Positions 1 through 12,200 of a stretch of 64,000 bases of DNA are shown here, in pieces. Position 1 is the first letter of the stretch. Every line of letters starts with the position of its first letter. The DNA comes from Ectocarpus siliculosus. Taxonomy: Eukaryota; Sar; Phaeophyceae; Ectocarpales; Ectocarpaceae. The stretch is from contig FN649731.1 in assembly GCA_000310025.1 (NCBI GenBank), positions 2,275,114 to 2,339,113 of the forward strand, given 5' to 3'. The notes beneath the pieces were generated by a model. The model searched no databases. It saw nothing but the letters and a program-made list of their open reading frames with translations, and was not told the DNA's origin. Made by a program: the position numbers and the translations under genes.

Positions 1-294
1 TGCAAGGTTTCAGGGTTCCCATCCGAGACTCGGGGCGACCGCCATCGTCTATTTTTTCTAGTGCACAGCCCCGTGTTACGTGAAGAAGCATCGCTGGTCT
101 GGATATTTTCCCCGTTGCCCTGCCCCCCCACCCCCGAAAAATATTTTCATACTCTTTCCGCAAGCGGTTCTGCTCGTTGTCTAGAAAAGTGGCACTGAAC
201 AACAACTTCTTCACTTGCTCATCCGCCTGCCTCCCGAAACTGTCGTGGTTCTCTCTTGTCGGATCCTCGACGAAAATCTCAACAATACCTACAG

Positions 295-2490
295 TGTCGC
301 ATGTTTGAGGACGAAGCGGCGCTTATCCCATCGTTGCGAGGGAGCGAGGTGACCGATCTTGTGGCGAAGGTCACGGAAGGCGAGGAGACCGCTGTTGCGG
401 AGGCGCTGGCCCTGCTGGAGCCCGGTACTCCGGAGGACGAGAAGGACAGAGTAACCAAGGTACGTAGCAGGACTGGCTGTGGTCGGTGGTGGTACGAAGT
501 CTTTTACAACGGTGGAATTTCGGCGCTGCTAGCTTTGCTTGCCTCGCGAGTAAGATAGCAGTGTTCAGATCACCATCGCACTAAGAACTAAGAGTCCCTC
601 GCTGCGCTCGAGGCTAGACCAAGGACAGGACGGAAAAGAGAACGAACTACGGGCCCGCTCCCAGATCAGCCTTTTCGGGATGCGAGAATCTACGGTGCTG
701 AGATTGCCCTCACTCCCACCGTACACAACAGCGCTCTCACCATCACCTTCCCATACCACTCGCGTCTCCTACAGAATATTCAGTACCGCATCAAGACGAA
801 GGCGGTGGAGGCTGTCGGAGACCTAGTGAGCCTAATGGGGAAGCTCAACCTCGCCCCTCCGGTAGCCGTTCTCGACGTTCTAGAGCGCGCGTTGCTGCTG
901 GTCGGCAAGGGTAGGGCTGATCTGTGTGATTCCAGGTGCGCGAGGAGCCTGCTATCGGAAAACAGTCTACGTCTCGTAGAACGAGCTCCACCCACCTATC
1001 TGCAGTACAAGTAACATCAAGTTTTAGATGGAGGCCTCCAACACCATCATCGTCAGATCGTGAGAGTCTCCTCGACGTTTCGGAGCCAGTCAGCACACCA
1101 ACACCATACATACCAATTCGTTGCTTTGATATGGCGGGTATCGGTGGCAAGTTGCAAAATTTTGATCGACTGATTCTTGAACAGCACCAACGCGATGATT
1201 GATTTGGCGACGAAGATAAGTTCAAAACTCCTACAGCAGAGAACCTGGATTTGATGAGAGAAGAGAGGAAGCACTCTAACACTAGTGCGCCGGACCGGTC
1301 GCACTTCCAAAGACAGAGAGACAAGCAAATTTTGGGATTGTGAACTGTGTGCAGGGGATGATAAGGACCATTCCATCGGGAACAAGATGGTGAAAACGAA
1401 CGGATGCGCCTGCTATATTTTGGTACCATGAGGCCCCAAGTGCGAGAGAAACTTGTGATATCCGGAAAATAGCAGGGAAAACCGTCGGCAACAACATGAC
1501 TGGATAGAAGCACTTGACGCCCGAAAGTTAGCGGTCTATCTACAACGAGAAATAGGGAGGGTGCTTCGTCGATGGTCGAAATACTACAATGCAAGTAATG
1601 TGTGAAAGCCTCTCCTGCTGTTCACGCCCATGCTACATAGGGGTGCCTTGGACTGGGTAGACAAGATGCGGATGGTCGTGAGTACGGAGCTTGTGCCGGC
1701 CATCTCGGCCTTCAATGCGGAGGACCCAGCCTCCGCGGTGCGAGCCGGAGAGGCAAAGGTGGGCAGCAGCGGCCAGCGATGAGTTATGGGCAGTTTAAGC
1801 CCGCCCCGTTAGCACGAAACCAAGTAATACCTTGACAGTCGATAGGCTCTTGACTTTTCTGGCTGCAGTGTTATGTCGGAAGGATGTGGCAGCACCGAGC
1901 GACGCTAGCGTGTCTTTCAGCTTACACCTCGCATTAGGACACCCCCCTCGAAATTTCAGTAGCCTATTATTCCGGGGAGGCGTGCTCCCCTAAGATGCGC
2001 CTGGTGACGGTCCTAGTTGCTAAAGACAGCCTTCACCTAGACTTGGAATGCCGTGGAGTCAATGTTGGGCGTCCAACAGTTTGCCCGCCGTTAACCAACC
2101 GTGTAAACGCCGCGCTCACGCACGCTTACCCAGTCGAATCCTCCGTCACCGCTTGAACCTTCCCACGTTTATCCTCGACTCATCTCTGGCGGCTGTTGCC
2201 AATGTTTAGCTGCTGCTGCCGCGCTTGAGTTTGCCCCTTCCTGAAAACGATGCTACCATCAGGAAGCCGTGGAATCGATGGACGCAGAGAGCGTCAAGGC
2301 CTCGAACGTCCCCGCCCTGGTAGTCCTGGAGTGGATGTCGAGCGCCATCACCGAGGCGGAGGATGCGGCAGCGGCGGCGGCGGCGGCGGAAGCGGCGGCG
2401 ATTGCTGCGGCGGAGCAGGCGGCGGCGGAAGCCGTAGAAGCCGCAGAAGCGGCCGCTGCCGCTGCGGAAGAGGAGGGCGAAGAGGATTGA
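295..2490 (+). CDS. Unidentified protein, C-terminal part (4 exons)
   Basis: I do not recognise this gene. Four exons join in phase: 295-459, 784-935, 1641-1758 and 2263-2490 (TGA), giving about 220 residues. The first exon follows an AG acceptor and has no clear start codon before it, so the true start is probably left of the window. The protein is helical and acidic, with few aromatic residues. The last exon has a Trp-containing helix (VLEWMSSAI) followed by about 45 residues of almost pure Ala and Glu, ending EEEGEED. The Trp helix recalls the segment before a dynein stalk, but that resemblance is weak and I would not name the gene on it. The end of exon 2 is uncertain: a GTAGGG donor at 913 exists, but only the donor at 936 keeps the frame into exon 3. 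Confidence 0.6.
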
Positions 2491-3985
2491 CGGAAGAAAA
2501 ATTGACAGCAATACTAGCCAGAACGGGGTAGGGGCGGGGGATGGATGTGGTCAGGTTGGGCGGGGTCCGGGGGTCTTGCCGTGAACGAGCACGAGTGCTC
2601 ACAATAACGGCGAGGGGGGCAGTTCTATCGGGGGTAGGTGTGTTGTATCTATCAATCGGTTTGGTCAACCCAAGAGTCCAAGAAGCACTTAAGCAGGTAT
2701 CGAGAATGGGTACAACAGCTGGAAAACTAGAGGCAGACACATCATCAGGGCGAAAGAAAGTGGAGCAGCGGCTATACGGGCGGTCAACCCGGAGCATGGG
2801 GTGATGGGCGTTCGGGTGTACCGAGCGTGCTGGAGCATTTGACTTGTGGGTTTGTTCTTGAAGTACCTACCAAGTAACGGGTGAGGCGCCCACAGTTCGC
2901 ACTTGCGGTACGGGATGTGTTTCTATTCGCATGATTCTCCTCCGTCATGAGGAGCCCGTTGAGGCTCTGAAGTTTGACACCCTGTCCTTGTCATCTACTC
3001 CACATTATCCCTTTGGAGGTTTCTTCTCCTTGCGCGCCATGCTGGACGGAGTGGCTCTTTTGTACGACTGTCTCATGATTGATTCAGAGAGGTTCTACAG
3101 AAGCGTATGTACGGTAGCCGACCAGGCCTGTAAGCTTTGTTTGTGTCGTACTATGGTCATTCTGGTCACGCTCTCGAGTGTACACGCCCTTGCTTCCATC
3201 GACCCATCACTCTGCGATATGCACCAAATGAGCCGTACCTTCCCACCGCGACAAATAAATATGGGTTTGTTTGGTGTTGCTCATTCGTGTCGGTGTACAG
3301 TATCACTCCCTCGCCACCCACGCTCGCGCTTCGCCATTCGCAACCCACCGTGATGAATCCGGAAGCTGCGCGGATGCTCCGTTCCTACAAGGGGCGGGGA
3401 TGAGACGTATTTGGGGGGTATTGAGACACCATCATCAGCTAACTAATTAAAACCATTTCACGTCCATCAGTTCCCGGCTTCTCGGTGGTGCGGGGGGGTT
3501 TTCTGGAAGGTACAGTAATAGGTCGAGGTGGGGTGTTTGCATGCGGCCGCCCAACTTCGCACAACAATACATACGGTACATGTGTGCAAGGGATAGGCCT
3601 GCCTGCAGGCAGACGACAAGGCGGCGCGGGTACGGTAGACCACTGAGTCAGCGCTGACTGAGTAGTCTAATGGGTAAACCTTTCTAACAGGATTGTTGGG
3701 GATACAGACTAATGTCATTGTGGAGCTCTGCATTGCTAGTGGGGCCTTCCCATATTACAACAGTAGTCCGCGTGGATTGGGGCAGGGGGCTACGGAGACG
3801 AGTGACCGAGCAATCGCAGCCACAAACAAATTCCGATCATTTTCTCGCGGGCCAACACATGAGATACGATCTGAGCCAACAGATGAGGACTACCAGCGAG
3901 CCGCGAAAATTAGAAAATTAGGAGGGGATATTGGTTGTAGCATGTCACCCCCCAGCTTCATGACTTTCTCTTGAACGCCATGTCC

Positions 3986-4020
<35 letters not shown>

Positions 4021-6051
4021 TCTCTCTCCCTCCCTCTCTCTCTCTCTCCCTCTCTCTCTCTCTCGCCAAAGCGGTAGTGATGGCAATCATGTTTGGGAAG
4101 AGGGGAGCGAGAGTCCACATGGGGATAAAAAAAGGGGTGAGAGGGAGAGGGAGGGAGAGAACGTGCAGAGTGCCACTATATGTTGATGTGCACAACGCAC
4201 AACAAAGACAGACAGACAGACAGCAGAGACAAACGAAGCGAAGAGGGGCGAGAGGGCGAGACGCGCCTTTGCCGGGGCCTCCGCAGATACTTATGGAGTG
4301 GGGGTACCATTTCGTGTCACGACCCCCCCCCCGTCATCCATCCTTTGGCTTTGTGTATTGTTTCCGTTCCACTGACCACGTTCACATCACAGCACAGCAC
4401 CAGCAGCCCTTTACTGCTACGCGCTCTCTCTCCTTGGATCTGAAACAAGGAACAGCGACGATGGTGAGGGTTTGCTTCTTCTTGCAGGATGTGTGTTGTC
4501 TAAAACGAGCTATTCAACCCTACGGATCATTCCAACTGCGGACTCTCTCTCTGTTGGAGGTCGGAGGATATGCATTACATCGTATCTGGCTCTCTGCCGC
4601 ATATCTAGAGAGCTACCATGCTACGGTGCTGTTGTTGTTGCTGCAGCAGTTTTTATTCTCTGTGCGAAAGAGGTAGGCATGGTGTCGTCACTCTCGTGTC
4701 GTAGCCATTGCGCAACATGGGCCGAAGCTCGAGATGGTGTCTGGTCTGGCGACTGGTGACCCTTGTAGAGGAAAAAATGACAGTCCCGTGGCGTGCCTAC
4801 AGGCCGATTCAGCTCCGTTCTCAGCTCCGATCACGTTGCGTGCCGAAAGATCGCCGTTGTACCTCGGCTAAGAGCAAAAAACATACATAGAGACCAGCAG
4901 GGAGACACAGGCAGCCCACCCCAAAAGCACGCTTATCAGCAATGCGCACAGGACTCACATAGTACAATACTAATCACCCATGCTTAATTTAATCTCTCTG
5001 ACGTGGGGCGGATATCCTTTCCAGATCCAATCTACTGCCTACCGGCTGATTCAAACGCAAAATACCACCGGAGGGTACATACAGCACCCTGAACATGTGA
5101 TCAACCCGGTGCCGCATCCGCGTGGGAGAGCAGAGGAAGCGCACACCGGACCCGATGCTAACGTACTGCCTCGGTGCTTGATGTTGTTGTGATTGCGGTG
5201 CGTGTGGTTCCCAGTATTGGGAGTGAAGGGTGGTTCGTCTGCTGTGTGCAAAATTTCGCTCAAAGGCAAGGGTTTTCGGGACTACAGCTCCGATCACAGC
5301 TCCGATCACAGCTCTCTATTTTTAGTACAGAATAGTTGAATTTATCACGAATTTTATGCATTTTGTGCGATAGTGGATGATGGTATCGATTCTCCGATGA
5401 GCGGGCCGTTTTTTGGTCGATCTGGCGCTTCTGTGAGGCGGTTTCCCGTCAGCGTCTTCGCATCTAGCGCCGCTAGCATTTGCGCTTGCCGTATGCTCTG
5501 TCCAAGGATGAGGTGGAGAAGATGTGCCAACAGGTATTGCTTGCACAGGTACATCCTCTGTGCAGATGGTTGCTGTCGGAGACAGGCATGCACACCTGCT
5601 TAGGAACTACTGCTGTACAGTCTGTTTCTCTCCGCATAGCTGCTACTGCTGTACAGCAATAGTACTACTGTACTCCCGTTCGTCACCCTTACATATACCG
5701 CGTCCCCATCCCTGTGACCCCAGCACATGGACCCACTGCTGCACCATCCTTGCCGCCGTGATTTACGGGTGTACACGCAGCTTGGAAGATCTTTGACCGC
5801 AGAGAGCCGGTTGTGGGGAGAAAAACCAAAAAATTCAAATTAACCCAGTCACGTAAGGGTTAAGTCGTGTGTGAAACAGAATTTACGTTGTGTGGTGTTA
5901 TGGTGAACTAATGCCCAGGCCATTTGCTTGCATCGAGTGCTCCCATCGAAGCACTGCTGTCGCGTGGTTGTATTTTGCACGAATGGGCTGTTTCGATTCC
6001 AGGCATATTGGTTGCATACCAAGCCATCTACGGAACGTATCAAGAATAAAA
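2491..6051. other. Intergenic, with microsatellites
   Basis: No gene is well supported here. It holds a CT microsatellite at 3987-4064, a short GACA tract near 4208-4223, and a direct repeat of AGCTCCGATCAC at 5286-5310. A short open stretch at 5477-5533 on the plus strand ends in a plausible donor (CAACAG then GTATTG) and could be a lone exon of about 18 codons, but nothing around it joins to it. Confidence 0.5.
3987..4064. repeat. CT dinucleotide microsatellite
   Basis: About 78 bases of almost uninterrupted CT repeats with a few CCCT interruptions. Confidence 0.9.
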
Positions 6052-7702
6052 ATGGCGGTTCGGAATGCGCACTGTTTCGATCTCCATGACAATGTTAATG
6101 TTAAACTTCGAGGTCGCGAATGCTTGTGGTTTGTAAAATGGTGTGCCACACAGGAGCGAAAGAATGATGCGACTAACGAAACACAAGCGGGAGATGGAAA
6201 AGGAGGTGCCGGAGTGCCGGCGGAGGCCCAAGACTTGACCGTGTTTGTTCAAAGCGTCATGGAGCAAATGGTGAGAGAGATCTGTGTCCTACTGTACATT
6301 ACAACCGTGGTATACCTACATACCTTGGTGAGCCAAGCACGCGATCCACTAGTTTCAGGGTTCTGTGACTCCCTATAGATTCGAATCATCTTTGGGTTGT
6401 CATCTTTGGGTTGTCATCTTTGGGTTATTGCATCTTCCGACGAAATGTAGCGGGGGTTCCCCCGCGGGTCGAATGTGGGTTGGACTATATTCCTGTACCT
6501 CAGTAAAAGAGACAGAAAGATTCCGAAAGACTAAAATACAGGCAGAGAAGACGAACCACTTACACGGGCGACTGCAACAGCTCGGCAAGGTATATGCAGA
6601 TGCTGCGGCTAGTTGGCGGGTTGTGTTTTTGTCGGTTACTTTTGACGTTGGTCCCCGCTCCCAACCGACTGGCCGGACCACCGAAGAGATACGGTAACAG
6701 CTGCTGGTGACACAGCAGAATTTTTTTAGTAATGTTGGCGTGCGTTGCTGCTGCTCGTGGTGGTAGATCCTTTTGTGGTGGCTGTTGCTGTAGCTTTGCG
6801 TTTGCCCATTATGATAGGTTTTCGTTCTGTAAGTAATTCGTCTCACGCCCGCCCACACCCCCAACCCGCCGCCCTACCAATCACATCAAACGACAACGAA
6901 CCGAATGGGATGCAACAATGTCATGAACGATAACTTGCAGCAAAATCGGTTCAGTCAAATGTCGGACACCATCATCGGGAGGGTAGACGAGATGAGCACC
7001 CGCATAGACGACCTGGAGAAGTCAATTCAGGACCTCATGGTGCAGGTAATTGCGTCCGTTGATTTCAACAACGATGATCTGCACACCTTAACACTTTACG
7101 AGGTCGGAAAAGGTCGGGACCTCACGAAGGCTTGCTGTTCGGGCACGACCGAGCAACCATGAGTACAGAATGGGCCCGCAATTATGAAACGTCATACCAG
7201 TCAGTGTAGTTCGGTTAGTCGAGCCTCAATTTCTGGTTTTATCTTCACTGTCGAGCACCGATCGTCAAAATACATACCAGTAGAGGGTAGCGCAGGATCT
7301 ACGCTTGAGCTGTGTTTCTTGAACCCGACGAGTATGAAAGTTCTTTTTGTTCTTGAAAAATGGAGCCCCTATTTCTTACTGGGGTTTATTTGTTAGTTTC
7401 GGGCCTGTTGTGTATATTTGCTTGTTTTTCTGTCCACAGGAGAGTCGAGGGTCGATTTCCTGTACACGTCTGTGTCTTGCGCCAGTTGTATAGGGACGGG
7501 AATGGAAATTGAAGCTTGCGTGTGACCACCGCTCTCAACGGAACGAACGAGCGATAAAAAGAAAAGCACCGTGCCATACCTGCCCCTTTGCGTTTGTGGC
7601 GCACAGGCCGAGATCGAACCTGCAGATGACTCTTCTGCCGAGGCGGGGGACGGAGGTGGGGATGCAGAACCACCAGCACAACCTGAAGCTGGAACTGCGT
7701 AG
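6052..7702 (+). CDS. HSBP1: Heat shock factor binding protein 1 (HSBP1)
   Basis: HSBP1 is a small trimeric coiled-coil protein that binds the trimerisation domain of heat shock factor and damps its activity; relatives also act in WASH-complex assembly. Three exons join in phase 0: one ending at 6270, then 6941-7045, then 7607-7702 (TAG). The joined product reads [15 protein letters not shown], then [18 protein letters not shown], then [17 protein letters not shown]. This follows the animal and plant HSBP1 core almost residue by residue, including the M-S-D-x-I-I-G-R turn and the R-I-D-D-L-E-K heptads. The last exon adds an acidic, Pro- and Gly-rich tail ending AGTA. The start is unresolved. 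The nearest in-frame ATG is 6052, which gives an N-terminus longer than usual. An acceptor at 6153 (CACACAG) suggests the first coding exon lies further upstream. Confidence 0.9.
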
Positions 7703-9277
7703 ACATAGAGTGACTACATATATATGACTAATTCAAACGTATAGATAGGTAGGTGCGTCAAGAGATAACCTCTGCTTCCCTTTTTGTCTTTCTTGAATCT
7801 GTTGCATGACACCGTCCGGATAAGCAGGGAGAGGACAGCAGTAGACTACTTGCTGGATAGTCGATGTAGACTAGTGCTCGTTGTTTTCGCCCTCCAAACA
7901 AAACCTTTGCCGGGCGGGATGGTGATAGCACCACCAGAGCCCCGGGATGCCGAAAAAAACGGAGAGGGGCGGCGGCAGGGAGAGTTCAGACTGCCGCTGC
8001 AATGCTTTGGGCTGTTTGGGAGAGGACCAATCGTGTTGTAGATACGTTGCGCTGTGCCAAGTTCGTGTTGGCGTTATTTCGTGTGCTGTGTGCTGTTGGA
8101 TGGGCGAGCGACACTCCATGGTGTATCAAACTCTTTGGACGGAACATGTTTTGGACGGTGTTCTCCGAAGGGTGCGCTTCGATGTTACAATGCCGCTGAC
8201 TGCTGCAAGCAGCTTCTGGCGTGCTCGCGGCCCATGTTTAGGAGGCCTGCATCATTCTGCGGAGACTTTTAACGTGCAGTTTGCGCGTGGAAAAAAAAAG
8301 TCTTCTATATACCAGATCAACGGCCTACAGCACAAGTTACAACGTATGATGGCCTTCGTCGAGTTATGCTTCGTCTCAGCTTCTTGGAGGTGCGGCGGGC
8401 TCATTCGATTAAAACTTCGTCTTCACTGTTTTCTCCTTCAACAACAAGGAAGGGGCCGCTTCACTCCTCTCCCAAGCACCCACCCACAGCAACGCTCCTC
8501 ACATCGCAGTATCTTGTTAAACGCCCGGACAAGCACCACATCCACTCTAGCGACCTACACCACGCACTATGACGTACTGTACTGTACGGAACTAACGGCG
8601 AATTCGAAAGCAACAAGTTAACTTCGTGTGCCCGAACATGAACATCTACATGCTTAAAAACACAAATACCATGTCTCGACACAAAATTACGCGCAGTCCC
8701 TCTATAGGACCCTTTCTCGCATGAGGCCTATCCGCTACAGTTCCACACGTGTGAAAAGCACACGAAAGATTCAAACGACTACGGATGCTCATCAAAGCCT
8801 GAAATAGTCTCTCCTGCAGGAAGCATTTCGACTCGTTTCAAAACATGAGAAGCACACGATGAACAATTCCTTGTCAGCAAAAGTCTCTCCTCTACCTGCT
8901 GCCACCGCGGGGAATGAGCATGCAGACGGGACACAGCGTACAACAACCCGACAGAAACAAGTGGAGGAAACGAAAAAAATATCTCAACACTTGCAGAGAA
9001 AAATAATTAAACTTGGTCTAATATGGACGAGCAAAGACGACAAAACAAACGAGAAAGGAAAACACAGAAAAAAACATAAAATGATACATTACAACTAATA
9101 GATACGAAAACAAAGCGAAACACTTTCACGGCCCACTTTCCGACCTCCCAGCTACTTTTCTATCAGGTGCCGCCAGGAAAAGGCCTTCATACTGCACTTC
9201 TACCTCGCGCAGGTCTCCTGACCACTCAAGGTACAACCTGTATGGCACTATCGTCATCTTTCACTGCTGTGCCGTTG
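7703..9277. other. Intergenic, no gene seen
   Basis: This lies between the stop of the HSBP1 gene and the stop of the minus-strand kinase, so it is a 3'-to-3' intergenic stretch. Open frames in it lack family features and consistent splice borders. The part at 8860-9120 is AT-rich. Confidence 0.6.
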
Positions 9278-12200
9278 CTATGCTGGAAAGTCACTTTTGT
9301 TGAGCTTTCTGGACGAGCTCTTGAACAGGTGGAACTTCCGTGTAGGGGCACGCTCCACTGACCGGGCCTGGGCGGCAGCGGTTGCGGCTCCCTCAAGCAA
9401 GCTGGAAGACACACGGGGGAGGAAGGCGCGCAGGACAGTACATCCCTTGAGTACAGACGAGACACTTTCCATTAAAGTCCCCTGTTCAGAAGGACTAGGG
9501 GGAGGTCAGGAGATCGCATATGTGTGTGGTGAAAGACAGCCGAGATGCAAGGTGCAGACAGGTCATCGTCCACTCGCCTCCCACCTCACCCGTTCCCTCC
9601 CTCTTCGCAGCCTGCTCGAGTGCTTCGCCGCATGCAACACAATTACGGGGGACGTTGCGAGGGTCCGTACATACAGCAGTGCGTCCATCCCATTCTTGCC
9701 GTGGTGGTGGAATCTCCCAAAAAATTCAGGTAGGCGCACGTGATGTATAAACAATCCTTGCACTAGACCCAGGACAGCGGCTAAAAGCCCCCTACGGGCA
9801 ACACATTCCTCCTTCTCACCTTCGCAAGGTGGTGGTGATTTCCCCAATAGATATCCGCTTGTGCATGTCGTGGTGCCAGCCAGATTGGAGGAGTTTCACG
9901 AACGGAGCCGGCCAGTTCTCGCTCACGCGTGGTCGAACGCCCTTGTCCACCTGCCACCAACAATCGGAGACCTTAATTGTTGACATTTGTGCTCTTTGCC
10001 ACGTTCCAGAGTCCAGAAACAAACACACGATAGCCCGGTTGTGCTTGCTTCACGTGGATCATCGCTCATCACAGCAAACAAACACCAATACGGCATGACA
10101 CCAAAGACACCAAACACCAAACCCGGAATCCACATCCCATCGTTTAGGTGGCCCCTCTCTCGTCCATTACATTTCACCTCAAGCATATCGAGCACTGCAC
10201 ACTTGACACGTGTGCAGCGGCCCAGCTGCAACGTAAACCTCACCAAACCGTAGCTTAGCGTTGCGAATTTGATTTGTTTCTGACAACTCCAGTGAATGCC
10301 ACGACCTCCGACGGACAAGATTAGTCCACGAAGGGCGATACAACCATCAACTCACCACCTGCTGAAGAAATTGTTCTCGGCCCATCATCTCGAACGGCTT
10401 GGTCATTGTGGCCATCTCCCAAAGAATCATTGCGAACCCTGTGCGTCGAGAGAGCGAAACCGCCCTTTTCGGATTAGGCAACACTGCCCAACATTTCTGG
10501 GGTATGATGAAGACACGCGACGCTCATGCGACTTCGTGTATGCTCATACCAACTGGGGTCACGCTCGGCCTACACACAAGATATGCCATTTTCCACACAA
10601 CTCCGCCTTGCTCCGAATGATTGTCGTGGGCCTTCGGGACGGGGACAACACTTCGCAAGCGCTCCTGCCACCCTCGGTTCGGACCACGATTACTGCTCTT
10701 ACTATGCATATCGTGATAATACTCGCCACTCTCGCGACGTCTACCAGGTGCCGAGGTATGTAGGTAAGGAAAGTCCTGTGACCTCGTCCGTTCGAGCAAG
10801 CAACGACGGCAGGAGCACAATCAAGCCAACACACCACCAGCGACGACGACGACGACGACTGCACGACAGAGCGGAGTGCCCATAATGTGCGCGCTTTTGA
10901 AATGTTTTCTTTTCTTTTCTCACCGTACACGTCCGCCGAGCCGTTGTAAGGCTTCCCCAACGCCACCTCGGGGGCCATGTACCTGCCACGCCACGGCACG
11001 CCACACACGAAAAAGGGGTACGTCCGAAAATGAAGAAGCCAGATCAGCAGAGGAACATTTCTGGTGTTTTTGGGCAGGTCGGACAGCGGGTGAGCAAGAG
11101 CAACAGACCGTGGCGTTGACTTGAGCCCTATGACTGACAGGCTCATGCGCGGGGGAAGCAGACACAGAGAGCGAGACGCCGCCGTACGCATGTTCCACGC
11201 AACCAGCCAGCACGCAGTGTTGGCTGACTCGACTCACCGCAAGCTTCCGGTCTCTCCCGTCATTCGATACGTCGCCTTGTCGTCGGCAGCCTTGGACACC
11301 ACCCTACCCAGGCCCAGGTCGATGAGCTTGAGATTGCCCTGCGCGTCGAAGCCGATGTTGTCCGGCTTCAGGTCGCGGTGCACCACCAGCTTCCCCGGCA
11401 TGGCCTCGTTGTGCATGTACTGGAGGGCCTCGGCCAACTGCAGGCCTTGCCGCAGCAGCTCCTCGTACCTGACGCGCACCCGGCACCGGCAAGGGGAGAT
11501 TTAGCCCCAACTATTCTTGCGCGCCGGGAAATGACGCAGCGTTCTCTGAAAGTTGGGAAACCCTCGGACGGTTGCGTCAACTTCGTCTGTCCGTTCGGGT
11601 GGTAAAAGGCATGCCGCTATGCAACGACATCGCGACAAACGACCGCACGCAGGTACAGACAGATCGGGGACCAACACTTTTCATGGTCCTCTTCTCTCCC
11701 CGATTTCAACAGAACCTCCCAAAACACCAACGCACACAACACACCCCGAGCTTCCTCAACCAAGGCGATATATGCATACCAGTAAACTCGGTGTCCGTCC
11801 CACAACCGTCTCGACAAGAGATACTCACGTGAACTGTCTTATGTGTCGGAACCGGCGCCTTCTGTCCCGGACCTTGACCGCGTTGCCGCAGCGCTGTGCC
11901 AGAGTCCCGCCGTCCAATCGCTCGATGAGCAGGAACGGCTCTGGCCGAGTACCGGCTCCTAGCAGACGGACGATGTTTGGGTGGCGCAGGCGCATCAGCA
12001 GACCCATCTCGAGCTCCAGCTCCTGCGTTTTCGTTTGATTCGCACCGAAGGAAGGGTTGTGTCGTTCGGGCGTATTTGTTCCCACACGCCTCTGTGTCAA
12101 CAGGCAATGTTTAGCAGAGACGCGTGTGGCGACAATCGGCACATCTATTCAAGACCCGCATACGCACCTTCCCTCCAACCCCGTTTCATCCATAAACTTT

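Noticed and set aside
2250-2531. Gly/Arg-rich frame overlapping the Ala-rich exon
   Set aside because: It is a frame shadow of the GCG-rich Ala/Glu tail, which is the frame that joins the upstream exons.
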